A DNA stretch of 64,000 nt from Arthrobacter sp. efr-133-R2A-120. Its GTDB lineage: Bacteria > Actinomycetota > Actinomycetes > Actinomycetales > Micrococcaceae. Location: contig NZ_JARVRF010000036.1 of assembly GCF_030209835.1 (NCBI RefSeq), positions 62,001 through 126,000 on the forward strand, written 5' to 3'. The position numbers and the translations under genes are program-made. Each line of letters opens with the position of its first letter. Within the stretch, counting starts at the first letter, position 1. Below, in pieces: positions 32,030 through 41,613 of the stretch. The notes under the pieces are model-generated. The model saw only the letters and a list, made by a program, of their open reading frames with translations. It had not been told where the DNA came from and searched no databases.

Positions 32030-33079
32030 ATGGCTTTAGTTACTGCCCCGGCACCCAAAACTGCCGCGGATGAGCGGGTCGCGAAGCGGAGCCCGTTGAG
32101 CAAGTTGATGGCCCGTCCTGAAGTCGGCGCCCTGGTGGGGGCCGTTGTTCTCTTCATTTTCTTCGCTTCGGTGTCCGGCACGTTTACCCAGCCGAATGCT
32201 TTGGCAACGATCCTGTACGGGTCTTCCACGATCGGGATCATGGCGGTGGGGGTGTCGCTGTTGATGATCGGGGGCGAGTTCGACCTCTCCACCGGCGTGG
32301 CCGTGATCTCCTCGGCGCTCACCGCTTCCCTGTTCAGCTGGTACTTCTCGATGAACGCCTGGGTCGGAGTGGTGATTGCACTGCTGGTTTCCCTGACGAT
32401 CGGCTTCATCAACGGGTGGATCCTGGTCAAGACGAAGCTGCCGTCCTTCATCGTGACGCTGGCGACGTTCCTGATGCTCACGGGCCTGAACCTGGCCTTG
32501 ACCCGGCTGATCGGCGGCAGTGTGTCGTCCCCGTCGATTTCGAAGCTGGATGGTTTCGAGTCGGCGCACGCGGTGTTCGCGTCCTCGATCAGCATCGGCG
32601 GGGTCGAGGTGAAGATCACGGTGTTCTTCTGGATCATCCTGGTCGCCATCGCGTCCTGGGTGCTGCTGCGCACGAAGGTGGGGAACTGGATCTTCGCCGT
32701 GGGCGGGGACGCGAACGCGGCCCGTGCGGTGGGGGTGCCGGTGACGAAGACGAAGATCGGGTTGTTCATGGCGGTCGGGTTCTGCGGCTGGATCCTGGGC
32801 ATGCACAACCTCTTCGCGTTCGACGCGGTCCAGTCCGGTGAGGGCGTGGGCAACGAGTTCCTCTACATCATCGCCGCGGTGATCGGCGGCTGCCTGCTCA
32901 CCGGCGGCTACGGTTCGGCGGTGGGCGGTGCGATCGGTGCGTTCATTTTCGGGATGGCGAACAAGGGCATCGTGTACGCGCAGTGGAACCCGGACTGGTT
33001 CAAGTTCTTCCTGGGCCTGATGCTGCTGCTGGCCACCATCGTGAACCTCATCGTCAAACGCCGCGCAGAGCTCAAGTAG
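32030..33079 (+). CDS. ABC sugar permease (CUT2, RbsC/FrcC-like)
   Basis: A 349-residue membrane protein with about ten hydrophobic segments. Family marks include GVSLLMIGGEFDLSTGVAV and the EAA-like FAVGGDANAARAVGVPVT loop that contacts the ATPase. I chose ATG 32030 (AGAAAGG upstream); in-phase codons upstream fall within the hairpin. It forms the membrane channel of the cyclitol/sugar importer. Confidence 0.9.
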   Translation: MALVTAPAPKTAADERVAKRSPLSKLMARPEVGALVGAVVLFIFFASVSGTFTQPNALATILYGSSTIGIMAVGVSLLMIGGEFDLSTGVAVISSALTASLFSWYFSMNAWVGVVIALLVSLTIGFINGWILVKTKLPSFIVTLATFLMLTGLNLALTRLIGGSVSSPSISKLDGFESAHAVFASSISIGGVEVKITVFFWIILVAIASWVLLRTKVGNWIFAVGGDANAARAVGVPVTKTKIGLFMAVGFCGWILGMHNLFAFDAVQSGEGVGNEFLYIIAAVIGGCLLTGGYGSAVGGAIGAFIFGMANKGIVYAQWNPDWFKFFLGLMLLLATIVNLIVKRRAELK

Positions 33080-33094
33080 AAGGGCCGCAAGAAC

Positions 33095-34021
33095 ATGAAT
33101 GCCAAACAGATCGACCAGCAGACCCTGCTCAAGGATGAAAAGGACCCGCTGACCCACACCCCCGTGCACCTGCTCTCCCTGGACGGGGTGGGCAAGCACT
33201 ACGGGAACATCATCGCCCTGCGCGACGTGACCATGGCCGTGGACAACGGCCGGGTGACCTGTGTGCTGGGGGACAACGGCGCGGGCAAGTCCACGCTGAT
33301 CAAGATCATCGCCGGCCTGCACCAGCACGACGAGGGCGTGCTGCACGTCATGGGCGATGAGCGGAAGTTCAACTCGCCCCGGGACGCCCTGGACGCGGGC
33401 ATCGCGACCGTGTACCAGGACCTGGCCGTGGTCCCGTTGATGCCGATCTGGCGGAACTTCTTCCTCGGCTCGGAACTGACCACCGGGTTCGGGCCGTTCA
33501 AGTCCATGGATGTCCAGAAGATGAAGGACATCACCCTGAAGGAACTGGCCCAGATGGGCATCGACCTGCGTGATGTGGAACAACCCATCGGCCAGCTCTC
33601 CGGAGGTGAACGCCAGTGCGTCGCGATCGCGCGGGCCGTGTATTTCGGGGCGAAGGTGCTGATCCTGGACGAACCGACGGCCGCGCTGGGCGTGAAGCAG
33701 TCCGGCGTCGTGCTCCGCTACATCCTGCAGGCCCGCGACCGGGGACTGGGCGTCATTTTCATCACGCACAACCCGCACCACGCCTTCCCGGTGGGTGACC
33801 GGTTCCTGCTGCTCAAGCGCGGCAAGTCGATCGGCTACTACGACAAGAAGGACATCACCCTGGACGAACTCACCGCCCAGATGGCCGGCGGCGCGGAACT
33901 GGCAGAACTCGCCCACGAACTCGAACAACTCGGCGGGCACACGGAGGCCCTCAAGGAAGTCCAAGCCGAAGTCGCCGAAGTCACGGACGCGGCATACGAA
34001 AGCAACACCAAGCGCCACTAA
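33095..34021 (+). CDS. ABC sugar importer ATP-binding protein, single-domain (FrcA-like)
   Basis: A 308-residue ATPase with Walker A GDNGAGKST, signature QLSGGERQ, Walker B VLILDEPTAAL and H-loop FITHNPHHAF. Most CUT2 ATPases (RbsA, XylG) are tandem-domain proteins of about 500 residues; this one has one domain, as in FrcA. The C-terminal tail is rich in Glu/Ala and may be helical (ELAELAHELEQLGG). Confidence 0.9.
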   Translation: MNAKQIDQQTLLKDEKDPLTHTPVHLLSLDGVGKHYGNIIALRDVTMAVDNGRVTCVLGDNGAGKSTLIKIIAGLHQHDEGVLHVMGDERKFNSPRDALDAGIATVYQDLAVVPLMPIWRNFFLGSELTTGFGPFKSMDVQKMKDITLKELAQMGIDLRDVEQPIGQLSGGERQCVAIARAVYFGAKVLILDEPTAALGVKQSGVVLRYILQARDRGLGVIFITHNPHHAFPVGDRFLLLKRGKSIGYYDKKDITLDELTAQMAGGAELAELAHELEQLGGHTEALKEVQAEVAEVTDAAYESNTKRH

Positions 34022-34052
34022 GCGCGAACGTTTACAACCCGATGGAGCAACC

Positions 34053-35483
34053 ATGGAAATGCTAATAGCCGGAAACTGGCGCGGCGCCGCCGACGGAAGG
34101 ACAGAGGAAGTCCGCTCGCCCTTCGACGGCCGGACGATCGACACAGTCCCCGTTGCGACGGTCCAGGACGCCCAAGCCGCCCTTGACCGTGCCGAAATCG
34201 GCGCCCACCTGCAAAGGACAACACCGGCCCACGTGCGTGTCGATATCCTCCTGCGCGCGGCCGCCCTGGCGGATGAACGTGCCGAGGACATCGCCCAGAC
34301 TATTAGCGCCGAATCCGGTAAACCCATCACGGAAGCCCGGGGCGAAGCCAGTCGCTCCGGGAACATCATCCGCCTCGCCGCCTACGAAGGGAGCCAGCTG
34401 TACGGCTCCACGCTTCCTTTGGACGCGAACGCCGGGACAGGTTTGGACAAGATCGGCTTCACGCTGCGGCAGCCTGTGGGCATCGTGGTCGCCATCACGC
34501 CGTTCAACTACCCGGCCCTGCTGGTGTTGCACAAGATCGCACCCGCGCTGGCGGCCGGTAACGCCGTCGTACTTAAACCGGCCCGCGCAACACCGCTGAC
34601 GGCGCTGAAGCTGGCGCAGTGCTTCGTCGACGCCGGCCTGCCGCCCGAGGCGCTGTCCGTGATCACCGGACCCGGCAGCTCCCTGGGCGACGTGCTGGTG
34701 ACGGACCCGCGGGTCCGCAAGGTGTCCTTCACAGGCTCCACCAGCATCGGAACGCGCATCAGCTCGATCGCGGGCGTGAAGAAGCTGTCCCTTGAGTTGG
34801 GCGCTTCGTGCCCGGTGATCATCCTGCCGGACGCCGATCTCGAACTCGCCTCCACTGCAGTGGCGGCTGGCGGCTACGTCAACGCAGGCCAGGTGTGCAT
34901 TTCGGTACAGCGGGTCATCGTTGACCGTCGCGTGGAAAAAGACTTCCTGGACGCTCTCGTCCCGAAGGTCGAAGCGATCGCCGTGGGCAACCCCAAGGAA
35001 GAGGACACGCGTCTCGGCTCGCTGATCTCCGAAGAGGAAGCCTCACGCGTCCACACCTCGATCCTCGAGGCCCGCCATTCCGGCGCCCGTGTCCTCACCG
35101 GTGGTGACCGTGACGGCGCCGTGGTGACTCCCGCCGTCGTTGCCGGCGTCGACCCCCGGTCGCCGCTGAGCCGGAATGAACTGTTCGGGCCCGCCGTCGC
35201 GGTCTCCTCCGCGCAGGACATGGAAAGCGCCATCGCGATGGCCAACGACAACGAGTACGGGCTGGGTGCAGGCATCTTCACGAGCGACGTCGCCGGTGCG
35301 GTACAGGCCATGCGGCAGATCGACGCCGGCAACATCCACATCAACTGGTCGCCGCTGTGGCGGGCCGATCTCATGCCCTACGGCGGCTTGAAAGGCAGCG
35401 GAATCGGCAAGGAAGGCGTCCGTTCTGCTGTCCAGGAAATGACCGAAGAGAAGACGGTCGTCCTGCACGGGCGCCCCTGGTAA
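34053..35483 (+). CDS. Aldehyde dehydrogenase family protein
   Basis: A 476-residue NAD(P)-dependent ALDH. VSFTGSTSIGTRI is the cofactor loop, SLELGASCPVI carries the general-base Glu, and NAGQVCISVQR carries the nucleophile Cys282. NELFGPAVAV and GLKGSGIGKEG close the fold. It is not the CoA-acylating MmsA type, which is the last gene of the operon. It may oxidise a semialdehyde or aldehydic acid formed in the pathway. Start at ATG 34053 with GGAG upstream. Confidence 0.87.
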   Translation: MEMLIAGNWRGAADGRTEEVRSPFDGRTIDTVPVATVQDAQAALDRAEIGAHLQRTTPAHVRVDILLRAAALADERAEDIAQTISAESGKPITEARGEASRSGNIIRLAAYEGSQLYGSTLPLDANAGTGLDKIGFTLRQPVGIVVAITPFNYPALLVLHKIAPALAAGNAVVLKPARATPLTALKLAQCFVDAGLPPEALSVITGPGSSLGDVLVTDPRVRKVSFTGSTSIGTRISSIAGVKKLSLELGASCPVIILPDADLELASTAVAAGGYVNAGQVCISVQRVIVDRRVEKDFLDALVPKVEAIAVGNPKEEDTRLGSLISEEEASRVHTSILEARHSGARVLTGGDRDGAVVTPAVVAGVDPRSPLSRNELFGPAVAVSSAQDMESAIAMANDNEYGLGAGIFTSDVAGAVQAMRQIDAGNIHINWSPLWRADLMPYGGLKGSGIGKEGVRSAVQEMTEEKTVVLHGRPW

Positions 35484-35505
35484 CCACGACAACGGGAATA
35501 AGGCA

Positions 35506-37455
35506 ATGACCACACCATCGCAGACCATCAGGCTCACCACAGCCCAAGCGGTCATCAAGTACCTCTCCGCACAGTATTCGCTGGCCGACGGCGTCCGCCG
35601 CCGCTTGGTCCCTGCCGCCCTCGGAATCTTCGGGCACGGCAACGTGGCGGGCCTGGGCCAGGCACTGGATGAACTGGCCGACGACATGCCGTTCATCCAG
35701 GGCCGGCACGAGCAGTACCTTGCCCACATCTCCACCGCGTACGCCAAGGCTAGCCGCCGCCAGGCAGTCCTCGCCGTCACGGCCTCCATCGGCCCGGGCG
35801 CGCTCAACCTCGTGACCGCCGCCGGCCTGGCAACGGTCAACAGGGTCCCCCTGCTGCTCCTGCCCGGCGACACCTACGCCACGCGTCACCAGGGACCCGT
35901 GCTGCAGCAACTGGAACACCCCACCGAGGCTGATGCCACGGTCAACGACGCGTTCCGCCCCGTGTCGCGCTTCTTCGACAGGATCAACCGCCCGGAGCAG
36001 CTCCTGACCGCCCTTCCGCAGGCAATGCGCGTGCTCACGAGCCCCACGGATACGGGCGCAGTGGTCATTTCGCTTCCGCAGGACGTGCAATCCCACGCCT
36101 ACGACTTCCCGGTCGAATTCTTCGAGCCACGCGATTGGAAGATCCGGCGCCCGCTTCCGGACCTGGAAGAGGTCGACGACGTGGCCCGGCTCATCCGTTC
36201 GGCCGAGCGTCCCGTGATTATCGCCGGCGGCGGCATCCACTACTCCGACGCCCACGCGGCGCTCGAGGCGCTGGCAGGCCAGGTCGGGATTCCCATCGTC
36301 GAGACCTTCGGCGGCAAGGGCGCCGTGACCAAAGACGAATGGTGGCAAGTGGGCGGTGTGGGACTCGAGGGCAACTTCGCGTCCAACACCCTGGTCAAGC
36401 AAGCCGACCTGGTCCTTAGCGTCGGCACGCGCCTCACCGACTTCGCCACCGGCTCCCAGTCGATCTTCGAGAACGCGGACGTCCGTTTCGCGTCCTTGAA
36501 CATCGTGGACGCCGATACCCGCAAGCAAGGCGCAACCGGCATCCTCGCGGACGCCCGTCTAGGCCTGGAAGCACTTGCCCGGGCCTTGGAGGGCCACAGC
36601 ACCGCTGAAAACTGGCAGGAAACAGTCCATTCCGAGAAGGCGAAGTGGGCCCCGATCCGGTCCCAATGGCTCGACGCCGACACGCCCTACCGCCCGGAAG
36701 ACCACCCGGACGCGCCGGTCACGGGAGCCGTCCTGACCCAGCCACAGCTGATCGGACTAATGCAGGAGCACGCCCGCTCCGGCGACACCATCATCGCCGC
36801 GGCCGGAGGACCTCCCGGTGACCTGCAAAAGGTCTGGGATGCCACGGGCAACCGCAATTGCCACCTGGAATTCGGTTTCTCCTGCATGGGTTACGAAATC
36901 GCGGCCGGCATGGGCGTCCGCTTGGCTGAGGGCAACAACGACAACCGCGTGGTCACCTTCATCGGTGATGGCACGTTCCTCATGGCACCCACGGAAATCC
37001 TCACCGCGGCCCAGGAAGGCCTCAACGTCACGGTTGTTGTCTCAGAGAACCATGGCTATCAGGTCATCCACCGCCTGCAGATGAACCGCATGGGACGCGA
37101 ATTCGGCAACGAATTCCGCTACCGCACCACCGGCGGAAGCGTCGCCGTCGACGACGCCCCGAAGGCGCGGCTCGACGGCGACTACCTCAAGGTGGACCTC
37201 CGGCAGATCGCCGAAGGCCTAGGCGCCCTCGCTATCCGTGCCACCACGGCGGCAGAGGTCCGGGAAGCGCTGTCTTCCACTCGCGACACCCAAGGACCCG
37301 TCGTGATCGTGGTGCCCACCGTTCCCCATGTCGACCTGCCTGGCGGCGACGTCTGGTGGGACGTAGCTCCCGCAGAAGTGTCCGGACAGGAATGGGTCCG
37401 TTCATTGCGCTCGGACTACGAGCAGGCAAAGGGCCGCCAGCGGTGGTTCGGATGA
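35506..37455 (+). CDS. iolD: 3D-(3,5/4)-trihydroxycyclohexane-1,2-dione hydrolase
   Basis: A 649-residue ThDP-dependent enzyme of inositol catabolism that opens the cyclohexane ring to 5-deoxy-glucuronate. GHGNVAGLGQALDE near the start is a strong IolD mark. ASIGPGALNLVTAAGLATVNR and PGDTYATRHQGPVLQQLEHP are typical of the N-terminal half. The C-terminal ThDP motif is GDGTFLMAPTEILTAAQEGLN, followed by VVVSENHGYQVIH. The stop overlaps the start of the aldolase gene. Confidence 0.93.
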   Translation: MTTPSQTIRLTTAQAVIKYLSAQYSLADGVRRRLVPAALGIFGHGNVAGLGQALDELADDMPFIQGRHEQYLAHISTAYAKASRRQAVLAVTASIGPGALNLVTAAGLATVNRVPLLLLPGDTYATRHQGPVLQQLEHPTEADATVNDAFRPVSRFFDRINRPEQLLTALPQAMRVLTSPTDTGAVVISLPQDVQSHAYDFPVEFFEPRDWKIRRPLPDLEEVDDVARLIRSAERPVIIAGGGIHYSDAHAALEALAGQVGIPIVETFGGKGAVTKDEWWQVGGVGLEGNFASNTLVKQADLVLSVGTRLTDFATGSQSIFENADVRFASLNIVDADTRKQGATGILADARLGLEALARALEGHSTAENWQETVHSEKAKWAPIRSQWLDADTPYRPEDHPDAPVTGAVLTQPQLIGLMQEHARSGDTIIAAAGGPPGDLQKVWDATGNRNCHLEFGFSCMGYEIAAGMGVRLAEGNNDNRVVTFIGDGTFLMAPTEILTAAQEGLNVTVVVSENHGYQVIHRLQMNRMGREFGNEFRYRTTGGSVAVDDAPKARLDGDYLKVDLRQIAEGLGALAIRATTAAEVREALSSTRDTQGPVVIVVPTVPHVDLPGGDVWWDVAPAEVSGQEWVRSLRSDYEQAKGRQRWFG

Positions 37456-38249
37456 ACGCCTCGAGTGGCGGCAACTACGACGGCGGACCGCTCGACGGCG
37501 GTCGGCTGCGGCGCCGCTTGGCCGCCGGAGACGTGACCCTGGGAACCTTCGTTGGCATGGCTTCGGCAACCGCGGTGGAAGTGTGCGCCGCTGCCGGCGC
37601 GGACTGGGTGCTCGTCGATCTTGAGCACGGTTCCGGCGGTGAGGATGCGGTCCGCGACGGTGTCCTTGCGGCCGGAAGCTACGGCGTCCCCACCATTGTT
37701 CGCGTGGAGAGCGGAGAACGGATCCGCATCGGCCGGGTCCTGGATCAAGGCGCAGCGGGCATCATGGTTCCCCGCCTGAATTCCGTGGAGGAAGCCGGCC
37801 AAACCGTGAAGCACATGCTGTATCCGCCCTACGGCGACCGCGGCGTGGCAACGTACAACCGCGCGTGCCGCTGGGGCATGGACCGGGCTCCGTTGAGCGC
37901 AGACCAGCAATCAGCCGTGGGAATCGTCCAGATTGAAACCCTGGACGCGCTGGAGCACGTGGAGGAGATCGCGGCGCAGGACGGCGTGGATGTCCTTTTC
38001 GTCGGACCGATGGACATGTCCTTCGCTTTGGGCGTCCCGATGCAACTGGACAGCAATGTCTTCCAGGAGGCACTCCAGCGGGTAGTCGCGGCCGCGCAAC
38101 TGCACAACAAAGCTGCCGGCATCCTCGCGGTGGACGGCATGGCGGCGGCCAAGTACGTCCGCCAAGGCTTCCGGTTCGTGGCCATCGGCTCGGACTCCAC
38201 CATCATGGCGGCGGCGTTCCGGGACGCCTTCGACACAGCCCGCAACTGA
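37452..38249 (+). CDS. HpcH/HpaI family aldolase
   Basis: A 265-residue metal-dependent class II-type pyruvate aldolase family member. Motifs are ADWVLVDLEHG, IVRVESGERIRIGRVLDQGAAGIMVPRL (read as two adjacent motifs), VQIETLDALEHV and VDVLFVGPMDMSFALG. The family cleaves 2-keto-3-deoxy acids and related hydroxy-keto acids. Its ATG lies inside the iolD stop. Inside an inositol-type operon without iolB, iolC or iolJ, it may act on the ring-opened acid. Function inferred from context. Confidence 0.85.
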   Translation: MNASSGGNYDGGPLDGGRLRRRLAAGDVTLGTFVGMASATAVEVCAAAGADWVLVDLEHGSGGEDAVRDGVLAAGSYGVPTIVRVESGERIRIGRVLDQGAAGIMVPRLNSVEEAGQTVKHMLYPPYGDRGVATYNRACRWGMDRAPLSADQQSAVGIVQIETLDALEHVEEIAAQDGVDVLFVGPMDMSFALGVPMQLDSNVFQEALQRVVAAAQLHNKAAGILAVDGMAAAKYVRQGFRFVAIGSDSTIMAAAFRDAFDTARN

Positions 38250-38272
38250 CAAGAATTTTCAACGAGAAAGGC

Positions 38273-39490
38273 ATGAACGTGAGCCCAGAATCCCGCACAG
38301 TCGGTGTAGGCCTTATCAGCGTCGGATGGATGGGAAAGCTCCACTCGCGCGCCTACCAGACGGTACCGTACGCCTACCCTGAGCTTGGCCTGACCACCAA
38401 GCTCGTCATCGCGGCGGACACAGCACCGGACCGGGTGGACTACGCCCGCGATGTCCTCGGCTTCTCGGAAGGCACCACCGACTACCACGATGTCCTGAAC
38501 CACCCGGACGTGGACGTTGTCTCGATCTGCGCCCCCAACTTCCTGCACGCCGAAATCGGTATCGCGGCGGCCAAGGCCGGCAAGCACTTCTGGATCGAAA
38601 AGCCTGTTGGACGCGGCTACGAGGAAACCGCAGCCGTGCAGGAAGCCGCCGTGGAGGCCGGCGTCGTGACATCCATCGGATACAACTACCGCCACGCTCC
38701 GGCGGTGGAACACGCGCGGAAGCTCATCGCGGACGGGCGCCTTGGGCGCATCACGAATGTCCGCGCGGTGTTCTTCTCCGGATACGCTTCCGAGCCCAAC
38801 GGCGCTTTGTCCTGGCGCTTTGACCGGAAACTCGCCGGCACCGGCGTGCTGGCGGACTTGTTCAGCCACGCAACCGACCTGTGCCAATATGTAGTTGGGC
38901 CCATCGCCGAGGTAACCGCGCTCACAAGCACGGTCTACACGCAGCGCCCCAAGCTGGCGATGGGGTCAGGCACGCACTTCGCGGTGATCGAAAACGGTGA
39001 AATGGGAGAGGTCGAGAATGAGGACTACGCTGCAGCGCTGGTCCGCTTCGGCCCGTCCGCCCGCGGGGCAGGCGCCGTCGGCACCATCGAATCCTCGCGC
39101 GTTGCCGTTGGACCCGAATGCGGTTACCAGATCGAGGTCTACGGGACCGAGGGCTCGCTCAAATGGGACTTCGAGCGCATGAACGAACTCAAGGTCTGCC
39201 TGGGCCGGAACAACGACGAGCAGGGCTACACCACGGTGAACGCCAGCCCTCGGCATGGGGATTACTCGCACTTCCAGCCCGGGCCCGGCAACAGCATGGG
39301 TTTTGACGACCTCAAGGTCATCGAGGCCAAGAAGTTCCTCGTCGCCGTCGCTGGAGGAGCACAGGAAAACTCCAACATCCACGACGCCGCCTCGGCCGCT
39401 GCCATTGTCAGCGCTGCGGAAGCGTCCTCGCTGTCCGGTCAATGGCAGAAGATCGAGGAAATCCACGGCACGACGGCAGCGCGGGCATAA
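38273..39490 (+). CDS. Gfo/Idh/MocA family oxidoreductase
   Basis: A 405-residue NAD(P)-dependent oxidoreductase. VGLISVGWMGKLHSRAY is the Rossmann motif, CAPNFLHAEIGIAAAKAGKH and FWIEKPVG hold the conserved EKP, and SHATDLCQYV is the catalytic-region H-x3-D. It is longer than IolG-type enzymes and probably acts on a cyclitol or a ring-derived keto-sugar. GAGAAAGG precedes the ATG. Confidence 0.87.
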   Translation: MNVSPESRTVGVGLISVGWMGKLHSRAYQTVPYAYPELGLTTKLVIAADTAPDRVDYARDVLGFSEGTTDYHDVLNHPDVDVVSICAPNFLHAEIGIAAAKAGKHFWIEKPVGRGYEETAAVQEAAVEAGVVTSIGYNYRHAPAVEHARKLIADGRLGRITNVRAVFFSGYASEPNGALSWRFDRKLAGTGVLADLFSHATDLCQYVVGPIAEVTALTSTVYTQRPKLAMGSGTHFAVIENGEMGEVENEDYAAALVRFGPSARGAGAVGTIESSRVAVGPECGYQIEVYGTEGSLKWDFERMNELKVCLGRNNDEQGYTTVNASPRHGDYSHFQPGPGNSMGFDDLKVIEAKKFLVAVAGGAQENSNIHDAASAAAIVSAAEASSLSGQWQKIEEIHGTTAARA

Positions 39491-39492
39491 CC

Positions 39493-40509
39493 ATGGCACC
39501 TCCATCCGCCCGGCGGCCAACGATCATGGACGTGGCAGAACGCGCCGGCGTTTCCAAGTCCTTGGTCTCACTCGTGCTGCGCGACTCACCGCGCGTCAGC
39601 GACGAACGCCGCCAGCGGGTGCTCAAGGCTGTTGAAGAGATGGGCTTCGAGTTGAACCTCGCAGCCCGGTCCCTGGCAACACGGGACAGCGGAACCATCG
39701 GTGTGCTGGTCAGCGACATGCACAACCCGTGGGCCTTTGACGTCGCCGACGCCGCACGGACCGTACTTGAAGAGGCCGGGCACACCGTTCTCTTCAGTGC
39801 GGTCACGGCGGCGGGCAGGGGGGTGGACCAGTCCATCCTCCAGGCCTTCCGGGACTTGCGGGTCGCGGGCCTGCTCGTCGTCGGAACCGTGCCTGACAAA
39901 GCACCGTTCAGCCGGGCCGTTTCCGGCGGAGCTGTGGTCTTTGCAGGTGGTGGACCGGACTACATCGATACCGCCGATATCGTGCGAAGCGACGATGCCC
40001 TCGGCATGTCCATGGTTGTTGAGCACTTGATCGCCCAGGGACACGAGAACATCGTGCACCTTGGCGGCTTGGGTGGCTCGGTCGGCCGGGAACGCGTGGA
40101 CGGGTATTCGGCAGCAATGGAAGAGCACGGTCTGGCCCGTTACATCCGTGTGGTCGACGCCGACTTCTTCCAGGAATCCGGTTATGTTGCCGCCCAAAGG
40201 GCCCTGAGTTCCCGCTCCACGCACCAGCGCCCCACAGCGCTGGCCTGCATCAACGACCTTGCCGCTTTTGGTGCCATGACGGCTGCCGATGAACGCGGCG
40301 TCGAAATAGCCGTCACCGGTTATGACAACATTGCGCTGGGTGCCATGCCGCGCCTGGGACTGACCACTGTTGACCCGGACAGCTCCACCATTGGCGTCAC
40401 AGGGGCCAAAACCCTCCTGGAACGCATCCATGGTGAAGGCAGCGGCTTCGTCCACCATTCCGTCACGCCCCACTTGGTCGTGCGGAAGTCCAGCCTCCTG
40501 GGCCTCTAA
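39493..40509 (+). CDS. LacI family transcriptional regulator
   Basis: A 338-residue repressor. The helix-turn-helix is at about residues 8-30 (IMDVAERAGVSKSLVSLVLR), the hinge is around LAARSLATRDSGTIGVLVSD, and a PBP-like effector domain follows. It is encoded inside the operon, three bases after the preceding stop. It is the obvious candidate to bind the two TGGAACGCTCCA operators at 30777 and 30819, with an inositol-derived inducer. Confidence 0.9.
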   Translation: MAPPSARRPTIMDVAERAGVSKSLVSLVLRDSPRVSDERRQRVLKAVEEMGFELNLAARSLATRDSGTIGVLVSDMHNPWAFDVADAARTVLEEAGHTVLFSAVTAAGRGVDQSILQAFRDLRVAGLLVVGTVPDKAPFSRAVSGGAVVFAGGGPDYIDTADIVRSDDALGMSMVVEHLIAQGHENIVHLGGLGGSVGRERVDGYSAAMEEHGLARYIRVVDADFFQESGYVAAQRALSSRSTHQRPTALACINDLAAFGAMTAADERGVEIAVTGYDNIALGAMPRLGLTTVDPDSSTIGVTGAKTLLERIHGEGSGFVHHSVTPHLVVRKSSLLGL

Positions 40510-40532
40510 AACACAGGCCTCTAGACGTATCA

Positions 40533-40554
40533 GCGGTGCCATTCCTGGCACCGC
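40533..40554 (+). terminator. Hairpin after the LacI gene
   Basis: Perfect 8-base arms GCGGTGCC (40533-40540) and GGCACCGC (40547-40554) flank a 6-base loop. It lies 23 bases after the regulator stop. No T-run follows, and the next gene starts 31 bases later in the same direction, so read-through or stabilisation is as likely as termination. Confidence 0.45.
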
Positions 40555-40585
40555 CCCATACCCCTCCACATCTTCAAGGATGACG

Positions 40586-41518
40586 ATGGCTTCCAAAACC
40601 ACACCCCAAATCTTCGTCGCTCTCGGCAGCGTTGAGCCCGACTTGGTGGAACCGCTCCTGTCCGAACACCAGCGACTCATCCAGGACCCCACCGACGCGG
40701 ATCTGGCGAACGCCGACGCGGCAATTGTCAGGGCCGCCTACCGCGTGGACCGGGAACTGTTGGACCGCATGCCGGCGCTCAAAGTCATCGCCCGGACCGG
40801 CGTGGGAACCGAGCTCGTGGACGTCGCCGAGGCCAATCGACGCGGAATTCCGGTGGTCATCACACCCGGAAGCAACACCGCCTCGGTGGCCGAAGGCGTG
40901 TTCGCCCACCTGCTCGCCCTCGTCAAGAAGCTCTCTCCGCTGACCGCGCTGGTCCGCGAGGGACGCTGGGAGCAGCGGGCCGCCGTCGGCGTCGGAGACC
41001 TCGAGGGATTCACGCTCGGCATCATCGGATACGGCCGCATCGGCCGCCGGGTGGCGCGGATCGCCGAAGCCTTCGAGCTCAAGGTTCTCGCCTACGATCC
41101 GTTCGCGGAGGTTCCCGCGGAAATCCGGTGCGACACCGTAGAGGAGCTCCTTGAGGGCAGCGACTTCACTACCCTCCACGTGCCTCTGACACCCGAAAAC
41201 CAGAACCTCATCAACGCAGACCGCCTCAAGGCCATGAGGCCCGGAGCGGTCCTCATCAACTGCAGCCGGGGCGGCCTCATCGACCTCGACGCCGCCTACG
41301 AGGCACTGCGGTCGGGACAGCTCTCCGGGCTCGGACTGGATGTGTACGATCCCGAACCGCCTGCCCACCACCCGCTGTTTGACCATGAAAACGTGGTCCT
41401 GACTCCGCACCTGATGGGATTCACCCGGCAAGGCATGGCCCACACCGTCAGGGACGCCGCCCAAGGTGCGGTTGACGTCCTCGCCGGCCGCACGCCCGCG
41501 GCGGTGGCAGGGCCATGA
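40586..41518 (+). CDS. D-2-hydroxyacid dehydrogenase family protein
   Basis: A 310-residue NAD-dependent dehydrogenase of the phosphoglycerate dehydrogenase-like family. GIIGYGRIGRRVARIAEAF is the Rossmann motif; VLINCSRGGLID, GLGLDVYDPEPP and LTPHLMGFTRQG carry the catalytic Arg, Glu and His regions. I chose ATG 40586 (AAGGA 5 bases upstream); another ATG six bases earlier is too close to that site. The substrate in this operon is unknown. Confidence 0.87.
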   Translation: MASKTTPQIFVALGSVEPDLVEPLLSEHQRLIQDPTDADLANADAAIVRAAYRVDRELLDRMPALKVIARTGVGTELVDVAEANRRGIPVVITPGSNTASVAEGVFAHLLALVKKLSPLTALVREGRWEQRAAVGVGDLEGFTLGIIGYGRIGRRVARIAEAFELKVLAYDPFAEVPAEIRCDTVEELLEGSDFTTLHVPLTPENQNLINADRLKAMRPGAVLINCSRGGLIDLDAAYEALRSGQLSGLGLDVYDPEPPAHHPLFDHENVVLTPHLMGFTRQGMAHTVRDAAQGAVDVLAGRTPAAVAGP

Positions 41519-41613
41519 CAGGTCCCTCTGTTGAGCATGTCCCCGTCAACTCTCCAGAACCAAGCCAAGGCCCCGGTCTTCTCCGGGCAGCCCACTAGAA
41601 AGGACCACTGCAC

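Noticed and set aside
32036..34369. A 777-codon open frame on the minus strand
   Set aside because: It lies opposite the ABC permease, ATPase and ALDH genes, which have clear motifs and ribosome sites. Its product is His/Gln/Arg-rich without motifs, as expected for antisense reading in high-GC DNA.
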